Assembly: GCF_019393635.1 (NCBI RefSeq)
Contig: NC_057863.1
Coordinates: 645,524,660 to 645,588,659, forward strand
Reading direction: 5' to 3'
From: Dromiciops gliroides
Lineage: Eukaryota; Chordata; Mammalia; Microbiotheria; Microbiotheriidae
DNA: 64,000 nt
Shown: piece after piece, positions 32,687 to 44,715 of the stretch
Layout of the letters: each line of letters starts with the position of its first letter
Numbering within the stretch: position 1 is the stretch's first letter
Translations under genes and position numbers: made by a program
The notes under the pieces: generated by a model
What the model was told of the DNA's origin: nothing
Database searches by the model: none
What the model saw: only the letters and a program-made list of their open reading frames with translations

Positions 32687-32759
32687 ATCTGCGCCCCGAA
32701 AGCCTGGCTGGGGCTTGGGTAGTCTTAGAGCGGGGGGTGGGATTCACGGACCTGGGCAC
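32687..32759 (-). other. NPAS1: NPAS1 5' UTR part of first coding exon
   Basis: A textbook acceptor (CTTTCTCCTCCTACTGCAG) ends at 32760, 73 bases before the ATG, which shows that at least one further 5' exon is spliced on. Confidence 0.65.
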
Positions 32760-33199
32760 CTGCAGTAGGAGGAGAAAGCAATGGTTAAGACACATCAGGT
32801 ACCCCGGAGTCCCCAGCTACCTGCTGCCTTATTCCCTCCCCCCTCCCCCAGCAGAAGCTGAGTCCTGTCCAAGAGAGGGAGTCTGGGGAAGCTCCCGCTG
32901 GCCTAGCTTAAGGCTTCCAGGACCTCGCGGTTCAGAGTTCCGAACGACCGATTTCTTTCCGTGATTAGCCTTGAATATGCCCCTGCGCAGCTCACGGCCT
33001 CAGTCTGCCCCTCAGGAGGACCACGCGCCCTCAATGCCATTCCACCCGGGAGTGGTTGAGGTGTCGAAGGCGCTGGGGCATTCCTGGACCTGCCACCCCT
33101 TTCCAGCCCCCAGGCTTTGGGGACTCGGATAGCCCCGACTTACACATTTCCCGCAGCCCCTAGTCCTCCTCCCTAACCAGGCGAGTTTCTCTCTCAGAA

Positions 33200-33480
33200 A
33201 CCCAGGCAGCTCCTCTCCCCGCAAGCAAGCCCGCGTGGGGCCGCCAGTGCGCGCGGACGTGCCCAGCCTCCCAGTCCTCAGCCGCCCGCGCCGGGCCGGC
33301 TCCCGCATACCAATGGGGGCCCACGCGGCGCGCATACGGATCGGGACCGGCCCGCGCCCTGCATACCAAGCGACGACCCCGATAGAGCAGGCGGCGGGAG
33401 CTGGGCCATTGGGAAATGAGAGGACCCGGCAACTCAACCTAAGACCTAGACGGCCCGAGTCTCCCAGCTTTCCAGCCATC
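33200..33480 (-). promoter_or_regulatory. NPAS1: CpG-rich block upstream of NPAS1, alternative promoter
   Basis: Dense CpGs with CCAAT at 33309-33313 and a reversed CCAAT (ATTGG) at 33407-33411; no TATA box at an obvious distance. Confidence 0.4.
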
Positions 33481-34270
33481 TATCTGTATTTATTCCCGTC
33501 CCTCCCCCCCCTCCACCGCCAGCCTCCTTACTGCCTAGACTTCCACCCTCTCTCATTTCCCCTTGCCCTGCAGCTGTCCTGGGGAGACCCTGGACCTCAA
33601 GTGGGAGAAGGTAAGGGGGAGGCAGCTGACCTCTCCTCCTCAGGTCGTAGGGTCTCTGATTCCCACCCCCACCCTCACTTCGCTGCCTCGAAAGAAAGCC
33701 ACGTGTTCAGGGCATAGCGACCCCAGCCCCTCTCCCCAAGCCCACCCCTCCCCCCATCCATCTCCTCTTTCTCTAGAACCTCCTCAGGATCTAGGAATCC
33801 CCCTAGTCTCAGATGTCCAGCGCCTTCCCTCCTCAGTCTCCGTGGGACCCAGGTGTCTGCATCCTCCCTCCCCCACCCCCCCCAAGTCAACTGGCTGTCT
33901 GGATCGCCTCTTTCGCTGGGACTTAACAGTCCAGCACACTCTCCCATCCGCTTTGGGCCTCTGCAAGGACCAAGGCATCCCAGCTCGTCTTGCTCTTGGA
34001 GTCAGTATTCAAGCACTCTCCTTCCTCCCCTCGACCCAGGAGTCCAGCTCCCAAACCCCTGGAGGACCGAAGTGGCTGTACTCCTCTATCAGCCTTCTCG
34101 GAAGCCAGTTGTCTAGACTGCCTCTTTCCCTAGAATCCAGGTAAAGGGTCCCCTCTCTTACCAGCACCGAAGTATCCCGGCCCCCTCTTTTTCTGTCACC
34201 CAGACTTCTGGGCTTCCTTTCTCTCTCGGACCAAAGTGTCCAACTCACTGTCCTCCTCCAACCTTTCCCA
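33481..34270. other. Upstream NPAS1 region, C/T-rich
   Basis: Pyrimidine-rich sequence with loose GACCCAGGAGTCCAGCTCCC-like repetition. No exon I can support. Confidence 0.5.
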
Positions 34271-34279
34271 CCGAATTAC

Positions 34280-34560
34280 CCGGCTCCATGGCAGTCGCCC
34301 GCCTCTGGCTCGGTGTCCCGGGGGGGTCCGGATGCAGTGCTGTAACGGTCCGGTCCAACAGGGAAGCTGGGGGCCGCTCCATAGGCCCTAAAGCTCCCGC
34401 CGGGATCCGCGGGGCTCGGGAGGTGCTCACACCCCGAGCTGGCACCAGGGCCGCTTCTCACATGGAGAGCCTTGGACATCGCCGGCTGCCGGGATGGGCG
34501 GAGTTTTCAGAGCTCCGCCCCCAGAAGCCCTTAAGGCCCCATTACCCCCTTCCAGGATGA
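34280..34560 (-). promoter_or_regulatory. NPAS1: Candidate NPAS1 non-coding exon 1 and CpG-rich promoter
   Basis: CpG-rich block about 1.6 kb upstream of the coding start. A possible donor GAGCCGG|GTAATT lies at 34280/34279. Spliced to 32759, an upstream ATG inside it would open a frame of about 14 codons before a stop. The CpG-rich block at 33220-33480 is an alternative promoter. Confidence 0.4.
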
Positions 34561-34649
34561 GAACCCCCTTTCCCCAAATCAGCACGGTCTCAAGAGTCAT
34601 AGCAGGGGCGGAGCAGGGGAACGTCCCCTCTTTCCTACCATTCAAGTAT

Positions 34650-35310
34650 CAATGAGACTTGCCTCCCACAGAATGTCTCTAAACTCCCTCCCTTTCTCAG
34701 GTGCCCCAAGTTCCCATAGACCATCCCTGAGTCCTTTCCCTCCAAAGTACCTTCTTGAGGCTTTCTCTAAAGAAGTCTCGAGTCCCTGAAACTCCGCCCC
34801 TCCCCAAGTGCCTCTGAGTGCCCATAAAAGTCTCTGAGCCCCCACAATCACCCTCCCAAAGAATGTCCCCGGAGTCCTCCGTAGAAAGTCCCAGAGCACT
34901 CTCCCCTCCCTAATCCCTCCCATTAAAACCTCTCTGAGGGGGCAGCTCGGTGGTGCAGTGGATAAAGCACCAGCCCTGGATTCAGGAGGACCTGAGTTCA
35001 AATCCGACCTCAGACACTTGACACTTACTAGCTATGTGACCCTGGGCAAGTCAGCTAACACTCATTGCCCTGCAAAAAACCAAAAACAAACAAAAAATCT
35101 CTGAGCTCTCACAGAATCTTCCTGAGGACCCCACCTAGAAATTCTAGAGATTTCCAAAGAACGACACCCCCCCTCCCGCCTCCAACATCCCTGAAGTCCA
35201 GCCTCTCCCTTCACAATACTCCCAGCCCCTCAGAATCTTTCATCAAATTCTATAGCGAGACCCCTGACTGTGCCAGACTCCTGTGGGTGAGGCAGAGTAA
35301 AATAATACTT
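34650..35310. repeat. Degenerate minisatellite split by a WSINE1
   Basis: Units like CCCACAGAATGTCTCTGAGT recur about every 35-50 bases on both sides of the SINE. Confidence 0.65.
34939..35090 (+). mobile_element. WSINE1-type SINE, CTGCAAAA tail type
   Basis: Duplications AACCTCTCTGAG / AAATCTCTGAG; 3' end reads CTCATTGCCCTGCAAAA. Confidence 0.9.
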
Positions 35311-35689
35311 TGTATGTCCCTGTCCAGACTCCCTCCCTTCTAATCTTCTAAACTCCCACACTTCACACTCCTCAGAGTGGCGCCCTAATCTCAGAGACTT
35401 CCTCACTCCAGGCAGCTCCTCTCCTGTCTTTCTAATCCTCTGGGAACTCAGGCCTGCTTCTTCTGTGCCAGGGCAAATTTAGGCCCCAGCCTTTGGAAAT
35501 GGTCCGGGAAGGTGGGAACTGTCCAAGTGCTGAAGCTGTCTGCCTGGGAAGCGAATGTTTGGGGTAGGTAAGTAAGCGAGGACTGCTTTCTCTTGGTATC
35601 CTGGGATAGCTAGGACAATTGTGGCACCTGCAACGTGAGTGGGGTGGAGATGAACATTCTATTTTGTAAGGTCTCTTCTCCCGGCTTTG

Positions 35690-35830
35690 TCATTTTTATG
35701 TTCTAAAGACCCTTTCAGCTATGACACTTTATGTTCTAAGGTATCTCCCCAACTCTGATCTTCTGTAGTCTTGGGTTACTCCCACCTCTGACATTCTCTG
35801 TTCTGAGATCACTGGTGTTCTAGGATTCCA
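35690..35830. repeat. Degenerate minisatellite, same unit as 15940-16140
   Basis: TATGTTCTAAGGTATCTCCC, CACCTCTGACATTCTCTGTT and related units. Confidence 0.6.
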
Positions 35831-35972
35831 ACCTCCATGGTTTGCAATTCTTCTTGGGAGAGTCTCTTCACAGCAAGTGGCCAGAAAAGAAATCTTAGGA
35901 GATTATGGAGATATATACCAAATAATCATGTATTCGGCCTCTCAATCTTTTGGTTCTGTTTCTCCTCACCTT

Positions 35973-35975
<3 letters not shown>

Positions 35976-36006
<31 letters not shown>
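35976..36006. repeat. (CA)n microsatellite
   Basis: Pure CA run. Confidence 0.95.
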
Positions 36007-36008
<2 letters not shown>

Positions 36009-36303
36009 CTACACCTTCAAGTTCCTCTTGGCTTGAGCAAAGAAGCATTTGGGGAACAGTTCATGGAACAAATCACACCCATCTGTTTGTATGTGAAGAG
36101 AGCAAAATAACATTCCAAGTAGGAGTCTCTCCTTTAGCCCTGTCCTCACAGGTCTTGTCTCCTGTCTGTTCCCCATCCCCCTCACCATCTCCCCCACCCC
36201 TGCCTTCCCCTTCTCATCTTGGTGAGTGATCAAGTGGTGGTTCCTCATGGGGAGAGGTAGAGGGATTAGATCTATATTATTTGGTCTTAGAAGGCAAGGC
36301 CAG

Positions 36304-36465
36304 GGGGCAGCTAGGTGGTGCAGTGGATAAAGCACTGGCCTTGGATTCAGGAGTACCTGAGTTCAAATTCAGCTTCAGATACTTGAGACTTACTAGCTGT
36401 ATGACCCTGGGCAAGTCACTTAACCCTCATTGTCCTGCAAAAAAAAAAGAAAGAAAAAAGAAAAA
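36304..36465 (+). mobile_element. WSINE1-type SINE, first of a stacked pair
   Basis: Duplications AGAAGGCAAGGCCAG on both sides; A-rich tail. Confidence 0.92.
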
Positions 36466-36483
36466 TAAAGAAGGCAAGGCCAG

Positions 36484-36606
36484 ATAAAGCACAGACCCTG
36501 GATTCAGGAGGACCTGAGTTCAAATCCAACCTCAGACACTTGACACTTACTAGCTGGGTGACCCTGGGCAAGTCACTTAACCCTCATTGACCCACAAAAA
36601 AGAAGA
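36484..36606 (+). mobile_element. WSINE1-type SINE, second of a stacked pair, 5' truncated
   Basis: Starts within the A-box (GATAAAGCACAG) straight after the first SINE's right duplication. A third copy (AAAGGCCAGGAAC) follows. Confidence 0.88.
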
Positions 36607-36629
36607 AGAAAGGCCAGGAACAATTATAA

Positions 36630-36900
36630 TAACAGGTAACATTTTATGTAACATTTTAATAGAACTTGATTCAAGTCTGCAAAACACTTCATATATGTTC
36701 TCTCATTTGATCCTCACAACAACATGAGGTAGGTGTTATTGTTATTCCCATTTTACAAATGAGGAAACTGAGGCAAACAGGGTAAAGTGACTTGCCTGGG
36801 GTTACACAGCAAAGTAAGTGTCTGAGGCCAGATTTGAACTCAGGAAGAAGAGACTTCCGGATGCCAGGCCCAGCTCTCTATCCATTGTGCCACCTAGCTA
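36630..36900 (-). mobile_element. MIR
   Basis: Antisense full-length MIR type (CAAATGAGGAAACTGAGGCA, CTCTCATTTGATCCTCACAA). Confidence 0.75.
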
Positions 36901-37109
36901 GCTATTATTATATTATCAGTATGATCATCGTACCTGGATTCTGATTAGTGGCTTTGATGTCTAGGCCTCAGTTCTGTTGTACTGTAATATAATAAACACC
37001 TTTCACTTGAATTAGAATTAGAATCAGAGGCCTCAAACATGTAGCCTGGCCATTCTGCATGTGGTCCATGACACTCCTGAATGCAACCTGAACTCAAAAC
37101 ATAATTGGG

Positions 37110-37242
37110 GGGCATCTAGGTGGCACAGTGGATAAAGCACTGGCCTTGGATTCAGGAGGACCTGAGTTCAAATCCAGCCTCAGACACTTGACACAAGTCA
37201 CTTAACCCTCATTGCCCTGCAAAAAACCAAAAAAACCCCAAA
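37110..37242 (+). mobile_element. WSINE1-type SINE with internal deletion
   Basis: The TTACTAGCTGTGTGACC core is missing; duplications CATAATTGGG. Confidence 0.88.
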
Positions 37243-37509
37243 ACCCCCCCATAATTGGGAAATACTTAACAAAACAATAAAACAGAGCACAGATGGTGCT
37301 CATCTGTGGTCTTCTAAGTCAATAAGCACCTGCCTCAAGCCTTCTGTATGTATGGGTTTAGTGGGTTCCATTGCTCTCTGAGTTTGACACCACTCACTCA
37401 GATCACCTGCTGCAACCCCTTTCCCTTCTCTGACTTTTGATCCTCCTTTGGGTCCAGCTACCCTAAGTGGGTTCTTTTCCTTACTCACAGACCTTTTTGG
37501 TGAACTCTC

Positions 37510-38470
37510 TCTCTCAATTTTATTTAGTTCAACAAACATTAAGCACCTGCAATGGACAAGATTCTAGTCTAGGAAATGGGGATGCAAAGAGAAAAATAAA
37601 AGTCTCTCCCCTCTAGGAACTTAGTGGGTGGAAACAACACATAAACAGATAAGAAAATAGTGCAATATAAGGGAGAGAAAACTAGTGGAGGGGAAGAGGT
37701 TCTGGAAAAGCTTCAGGGAGGGATTTGCACCTGAAGGAAGGGAAAAATTCTGAGAGATGGTGAGGAGGGAGAGCATCCCAGGCATAAGGGACAGCTTTTG
37801 CAAGAGCTGAGAGACAGGATAGGGGATATTTATCTCAGGAAATGGCTAGAAGGCCAGTTTGGCAGTAATGCCATTTGTGAAGAGGAATCACATGAAATGA
37901 GACTGGAAAGGAAGAATTCTGAGAGATAGTGAGGAGGGAGGCTATAGTGGGATTGTTGAGAGAGCCAGGCTGAGCAGTTTGTGATTTATCCTACAGGCAA
38001 TAGGGAGCCACTGATGGTTCCTGTGCAGAAGAGAAAAATGGTTTTGGCATCACTCAAGGCTCGGCTTATGCATTATCTCCTCTAGGAAAATTGTCCCATT
38101 TTCCTTAGCTATCAATGTTCACTCCCCCATCCTCAGATGTGACCATGTTTACCTGTTTACTTGTGGTATCTCCTGCTGGAATCTGTAGATACCTTTAGGA
38201 CACACAGTACCTGGCACATTCCCCCTTGTTCCTAACTGCTACTTAATAATTGCTTGTTGCATTTAATTGACTAATCTTGGGAGGATTGGGTGAAGAGGTT
38301 AGGAGTTCTGTGAAGAGAGCACTATTCAGACCAGAGGTAATGGAGGCCCAAACTAGGCTGGTGGCTATAGCAATAGAGAAAAGGGGACATGTTGGAGATG
38401 TTATCCAGATAGATCTGACAAGACCTGGGCACTGGATGTGGGGGATGAGTCAAAGGTAGAGTGCCTGGGG
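37510..38470. mobile_element. L2 fragments, both orientations
   Basis: 37510-38035 is antisense L2 3' region and 38275-38470 continues it. 38060-38275 is a sense L2 3' end inserted within. Confidence 0.6.
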
Positions 38471-39650
38471 GGTGAAGAATAGAACTAGAGTTGGCCTTCT
38501 CTTAGCTCCAGTCACAGCTCTTCCCGTCATGGATTGGGAGTTCCAGCACCTGGACTAACCTCCTACAGGGCTCACCTCTCTCCCGGACTGCCCTCCCTGA
38601 AGTTTTCAGGGAAAAACTTATCCCATCTGACCCTCCTTCCCCCATCCCCACACTTACCTAGCCTAACTCCACTCTTCCTTCATTCAGAAATCCTTCTCTG
38701 GCTGAAAACACTCCTCCTCCCTCTCAAGACTAACAGGAATGGATTCACAGGGTCTTTTAAATATAGGATTTGTAGCATGTACTATCAGAGCTGGAAGGGA
38801 GGAGAGGAAAGAGAGACAGAGAAACACATACAGACAGAGACAGAAAGACAATAACAGTTCAACCACAGAAGAGGAAACTGAGAGAAACTAGGTGACATGT
38901 TCAAGGTAACCTAGCTAACAACAAAACAGATTTCTAGCCCTGGAGTCCAGGTAGCAAGCACTCTTTCCACAGTACCCTGCAACTTCTCATAAGATCTGGT
39001 TTTGAATTCTCATTTTGCTCCCTGTTACCTCTGAGACCTTTCACCAATCACAGCCTTCATCTGGGCCTGTTTCCTCTTCTTCAAAATGAAGGGCATTGGT
39101 TTAGATAATCCCTAAGGTGTCTTCCAGGTCAAGACCCTATGACCTACTCAAGTTGGAGTCCTTACCCACCCTCACCATTCTTCCAGTGGCTCTGCCTTCC
39201 CATAGCCCATCACCCTCACTCCCTCCACAGAAAGCTCCCTCAGATGCATGGCAGAATCATGTGGGTGCAAGGCTCTTTCCTGTTTACAAAGATGTTTCCC
39301 AGCCATTATCTTGTTTGATCCTCAAAGCATCTCTGTGACGAAAGTGAGGAAATTACATTGCAAACTGTGATGTACTTGATAAAGTACATGGTCTTGTTTC
39401 TGATGCTAATGTAGTTTGTGGCAGAGAAATCCTAGGAAGAACTTGATAAGACCCTAAAAATAAAATCTAGAAAGATTCTGAAACCCAGTTACTTCAACTG
39501 GGGCAAATGTGGGAAAAGGTGAGGAGGGGGAAAGAAATATGTGGGGAAGTATGGGTCAGGACAAAAAGATTGAGATCAGCCAAAGTCTGATTATACAGAC
39601 TGTATATGTGTAAAGGCTATAGATTACATGGAAATCTCATGCCTGTATGT
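38471..39650. other. No gene seen
   Basis: MIR-like antisense traces at 38860-38980; otherwise unassigned. Confidence 0.5.
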
Positions 39651-39657
39651 AATGAAT

Positions 39658-39816
39658 ATTTTTTTGTTTTGTTTTGTTTTTTGCGGGGCAGTGGGGGTTA
39701 AGTTACTTGCCCAGGGTCACACAGCTAGTAAGTGTCAAGTGTCTGAGGCCGGATTTGAACTCAGGTACTCCTGAATCCAGGGCCGGTGCTTTATCCACTG
39801 CGCCAACTAGCTGCCC
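39658..39816 (-). mobile_element. WSINE1-type SINE
   Basis: Duplications TGTAATGAATATTTTT on both sides. Confidence 0.94.
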
Positions 39817-39962
39817 CTGTAATGAATATTTTTAAAGAAGGAATGGGTAGGTACGGGGAATGATGAGTTATTATTATTATAATCATCAAGTAACACCACA
39901 AAGGATTACACAGACTATATATTTTTTGACACAGAGTACATTTTGACAAGAAAAGACATATT

Positions 39963-40115
39963 TGGCACAGTGGATAAGCACTGGCCCTGGAGTCAGAAGG
40001 ACCTGAGCTCAAATCTGGCTTCAAACACTTGACACTTACTAGCTGTGTGACCCTGGGCAAGTCACTTAACCCTCATTGCCTTGCCCCCCCCCCCCAAAAA
40101 AAAAGAAAAGAAAAG
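39963..40115 (+). mobile_element. WSINE1-type SINE
   Basis: Duplications AAGAAAAGACATATT; C-run then A tail. Confidence 0.92.
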
Positions 40116-41604
40116 ACATATTATTGGTATGGGAATTACCCCTGAGTCAGCTATCTATGTATAGTGAGGACATTGACTGACTTATCAACTCTAAGATCAG
40201 AATTTATAAAACAAAACAAAACAAAACAGGAGGAATAATGAAAAAAGATACAACATTCAGTTAGAGAGATTTAAGTCTGGGTTATTTAGACAAATTATTG
40301 AAAATAAAAAATGAGAAGTAGACAATCGATATGACATTGTCACCAATTATAAGATTTTCATACAGAAGTTAAACGAGTGTAAATGAATCGCTATAACAAG
40401 AACAATGGAAGAGCTCAGGAAGTGCATTAGTCAGAAAAAATTTGAGATACTTGCCAAATGAAAAAAGAGATAGCAAAGGAACACTGGGTAAGAATATAAA
40501 CTCATTTGTAAAATTTCATGAAGAGGGATGATGGATGATTGTGAATAATGCCATCTCAGAAAGAAGAGAAACACTGGAGGGTAAAACAAATTTAAAGAAA
40601 GCTTGGCAATATACCCAATTCTGCAAACTCATCCCTGAAGGCAGCTGAGGATGAAAATGGAAGGAGGTCAACAAACAGAAGAAAAATGGAAAAGATTTGC
40701 GAAAACCATCTGATCCAACCATTTCTCAGTCAAGGATCATGAAATCACCAAACTTGAACCCCCAAATCATAATCCCTTAAGTGCTTTTGGAGGAGACATA
40801 CATGGCCCTAAAGATGGGAAAAACAGCTAGATTGGAGTACACAGGAAATATGTGCTGGAGTTGATATAATTGTGAGGGATTGATTATACAAGTTATCTGA
40901 TACCAAAGTTGTGAAAGAAATATCAAAACTTAATTACTTGGAAAAAGGTGATCGGTAGAACACTAGTTATATATACTTACATGCCTATCCTTCTATCTAC
41001 ATGACATCTTTGTGTAAGTTACCTACACTGAATCAGCCCTTTAGCAGAGAACAAGGAGGCTTTCACCAGTGATAGACAACCATTTGCCACATTGTTATCA
41101 TTTCACAATTAACTGAAGTATGTAGAGAATATAAGATCCATTGTGTTTTATTGTTTATTGATTACAAAAATGCATTCCATTTGGTAGGACAAAGGTGCCT
41201 TACAAGCTCTTTTCCAACAAGATATGTCCTATCCATACATCAAGATCATCCAGAATTCCTTAGAAGATGTAAAAATAGAAATAACCTCGTTCAATGATGT
41301 CTTGGGTGAGGCATAAGACATAGAGATGATACTTGCCAAAGGCACTCATCACTATGATAGAGGAAATTCAAAGTAGAGATAAGCTCAAGGAAGGATTCCC
41401 TGGGGATGTTGGCATCTTCCAGATCCTCCTTTTTACATCAAGCCCCAAGACACTGCATAGTCTCCTGAAAGACCCCTAAGAGTTCGGTCTGTCTATCCAC
41501 ACAGGAAAAACCAAGTAGAAGAAGAATACCTATTGCCCAGATTTCAACATGCATGTGAACAGACATCCTACAGAGCTTATCCAATAATATATACATATAG
41601 AAGC

Positions 41605-41795
41605 ATCTAGGTAGCACAATGGATAGTGTGCTGGTCCTGGAGTCAGGAAGAACTGATTTCAAAACTTACCTCAGACAACTTACTTGCTGCGTAGCCTTAG
41701 CAAGTCACTTAGCCTCTCTTTGTCTCGGTTTCCTCCCAGGGTTTTGTAAGGATCAAATGAAATGGTATTTTTAAAGCACTCTGCAAACCTTAAGA
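41605..41795 (+). mobile_element. MIR-like SINE
   Basis: SINE head (AGCATCTAGGTAGCACAATG), CORE and MIR 3' part inside the RTE element. Confidence 0.65.
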
Positions 41796-41908
41796 AGACG
41801 AGGAAGAATAGTTAACATTTATGTAGCATTTACCATGTGCCAGGCACTGTGTTAAGTACTGTACAATTATTATCACATCTGATAAAGCAGTATATGAATG
41901 GTAGTTGC

Positions 41909-42154
41909 CACCACTGCCATTACAACTACTACCACCACTACCACTACTGCTATTACTATCACTACCACCACCACCACCACCTCTACTACCACTACCACCA
42001 CTACCACCACCACCACCTCTTCTTCTCCTCCTCCTCCTCCTCCTCCTCCTCCTCCTCCTCCTCCTCCTCCTCCTCCTCCTCCTCCTCCTCCTCCTCCTCC
42101 TCCTTCTTCTTCTTCTTCTTCTTCTTCTTCTACTACTACTACTACTACTACTAC
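41909..42154. repeat. Compound trinucleotide array
   Basis: ACC/ACT triplets pass into a long pure CTC run (about 42020-42102), then TTC and finally TAC triplets. Open in several frames only because it is triplet-periodic. Confidence 0.97.
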
Positions 42155-42929
42155 ATCTGGGACAGAGCATACCAATGGACAGTTATCTAAGCCCAGCACT
42201 GAAAAGGAGAGAAGGCTGAATTGCTTTTGGAAAACTGCGAAACCCAAACATTAATTCTAACATTTTACTGTTGATATATGGCAGCAGGATCTGAAATGCC
42301 ATGACCTCCAAAGAACTAAAGATGAGAATCACACACTGGGCAGTAGGAAGAAACATGGTAGTGGGAGCAGGCTGCAACATACAATCAAGGAGGAACTACA
42401 AAGTAGAATAGGGGTAACAGATGCCAACCAGGAATTATCTGACAGGAAGAGTGGATGGCTGATCACATGGCAAAAGCAATAGGGAGACAGCCAAGAGGGC
42501 TTCACTGATAACCCCTCGTTGTCGGAAGGAATCAAGTTAAGGCCCCCTGTATGTGGGCTGGACTCCCAGTGGCCAATATTTGGGAGGACATGGGTGAGAA
42601 TTCCACAGGATAGTCAGGCAAATGATGAGAATCCTATCTCCTTGTGACAAAAAAATATAGTTAAGGAAAAACAAACCAATTCATTAACCCTGTCCGACAG
42701 TGCATGCCTCATTCTGCATTCAGGGTCCACTGTCTCTCCACTGACAGGAACAGGGTACTTTTTCCTGACAATCTCATCAAGTCACGACCAGCTGCTGCAT
42801 TAAGAATCATAATTTGAGAATTGAAAGGGCATCCAGCCAAAATGAGCCCCTCTCCAACTTTCATCCATTGCTTCTGGATGAACAACACAAGTTGAATCCT
42901 TCCTCCAAATGACAATCTATCATTCAGCC

Positions 42930-44150
42930 AAAATGCTTTTATTAAGTCCCGACTGGGTGCCAGGCCCTATGCTAAGCACTTCAGATACAAAGAGAGGCAA
43001 AAAGAGCCAATGTCTTCAAAGATGATCACAATCTAATGGGGGAAACAATGTGAAAATAACTGTGGACAAACAAGTTATATATGAGGGATAAATTGGGGAT
43101 AATCTACAGCCGCTGAGGGATCAGGAAAAGCTTCTTACATGTAGAAGGTGGGATTTTTGCTGAGGCTTGAAGGAAGCCAGATAAACCAGAAGACAGAGAC
43201 CAGGAGGGAGGGCATTTCAAGCATGGGGGGACAGATAGTCAGTGACAATACCTGGAGTCAGGAGATGGAGTGCCTTGTTTGAGGAAAGGCAAGGAGGTCA
43301 GTGTCATTGGGTCAAAGAGTATTGGGGTATAAGGTATAAGAAGACCATAAAGGTGACGGAGGGGTGCTTTGGACAAACTGGGGGGTTTGTATTTGATCCT
43401 GTGGGTGATAGGAGCTTGTCAAACAGGGGGATAAAATGGTCAGATCTGAGCCTCAAGGAGATCAATTTGACACGAGTGGAGAGTGGACTGGAGTGAGGAG
43501 AGACGAGTCAGGGAGACCCACTGAAATAGTTCAGGGATAAGGTGATGAGGGGCTATACCAGGCTGCTGTCAGTATCTGAGGAAAGACAAAGGGCATATAT
43601 GAAAGATGTAAAACTGGCAAGATTGGGTATGGACAGTGAGAGAGTGTGAGGAGTCAAAGATGGCACCTAGATTTGGAGTCTGGGTTTCTGGGAGGATGGT
43701 AGTGCCCTTGACAGTAATAGGCAAATTAGGAAGAAGGGAGGATAAATTGGGGATAAATAATATTTGAGTTCACCTTTGGACATGCTGAGTTGAAGATGTC
43801 TATGGGACATCCAGTTTGAGATGTCTGATAATCAGTTAGAGAAGTGAGTCTGGTGGTTGGGAGAGAGGTTAGGGCTGTATAAGTAGATATGAGAAAAATT
43901 TGCATAGAGATATTGAATCAATGGAAACTGATGAGATCACCAAGTGAACTAGTACAAGGGGAGAAGATAAGATGGTCCAGGAGACAGCCCTAGGGGGCCT
44001 ACTATTAACTGGCTTGATGTGGATAAAGATTCAGCAAAGGAGATTGAGGAGTGATTTGAAAAGTAGGAGAACCAGGACCAAAGGTTATCATGTTACCCTA
44101 CAGAGGAGAGTATCAAGGAACACCTGCTATGGATGATCTCAGTGAGTTTA
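42930..44150 (-). mobile_element. L2 LINE, long antisense copy
   Basis: Begins with the reversed 3' end (AAATGCTTTTATTAAGTC, GGTGCCAGGCCCTATGCTAA) and continues through ORF2-derived sequence for about 1.2 kb. Confidence 0.7.
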
Positions 44151-44197
44151 GACATCCAGTTGCACTCCTTTGGACTCCTCCATCATGCCCCAGGAAT

Positions 44198-44330
44198 TTT
44201 TTTAAGGCAATCAGTGTTATGTGACTTACCCAGGGTCACACAGCTAATAAGTGTTTGAGACAGGATTTGAACTCAGATCCTCCAGACTCTAGGGCCGGTG
44301 CTCTATCCACTGTGCCACCTAGCTGCCCCC
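44198..44330 (-). mobile_element. WSINE1-type SINE
   Basis: Antisense SINE, somewhat diverged. Confidence 0.88.
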
Positions 44331-44389
44331 AAATTTCTTCCTCTTGAAAAATCACAAGACTTAAAATCACACCTTTTCAGGACCCTCTG

Positions 44390-44665
44390 AACCCTTTCTG
44401 ATGGGAGGTCTGAGAGCTCCTCACAGAACCTCCACTTAAGGCCAGCCATCTTTAAATTTTTCACCCAGATGCCTCATCCCCCCACCCATGTACTTCTTCC
44501 TTCAATCCCTCTGCATTTTCTTTTTGTGTGCTGTCTTTCCTCATTAGATTGTGAAACCCTTTGAGAGCAGGGACTGCCTTTCTTTTTCATATTTGTATTT
44601 TCATCACTTAGCACAGTTTTTGGAACATAGTAGGCAGTTAATAAATATTTACTGACTGTTGAAAG
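44390..44665 (+). mobile_element. L2 3' end
   Basis: TTGAGAGCAGGGACTGCC, then ATAAATATTTACTGACTG. Confidence 0.75.
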
Positions 44666-44715
44666 GAAGGACACATGTGAAATGACAGCTAGTAGGTGTG
44701 GACAGATCAAGGGAT

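Larger units (their letters stand above)
40150..42660 (+). mobile_element. RTE-type LINE, decayed, interrupted
   Basis: 40990-41300 in mixed frames resembles RTE reverse transcriptase (SQLTEVCREYKI, then LLFIDYKNAFH, like FIDY.KAFD). 42255-42660 resembles the RTE C terminus (TSKELKMRITHWAVGRNMV, then GRTWVRIPQDSQ). A MIR-like SINE and a trinucleotide array lie between. Many stops and frame changes; not functional. Confidence 0.7.

Noticed and set aside
41790-42254. Several long overlapping frames of poly-Leu, Pro, Ser, Arg or Gly
   Set aside because: Products of the trinucleotide array, open in many frames.
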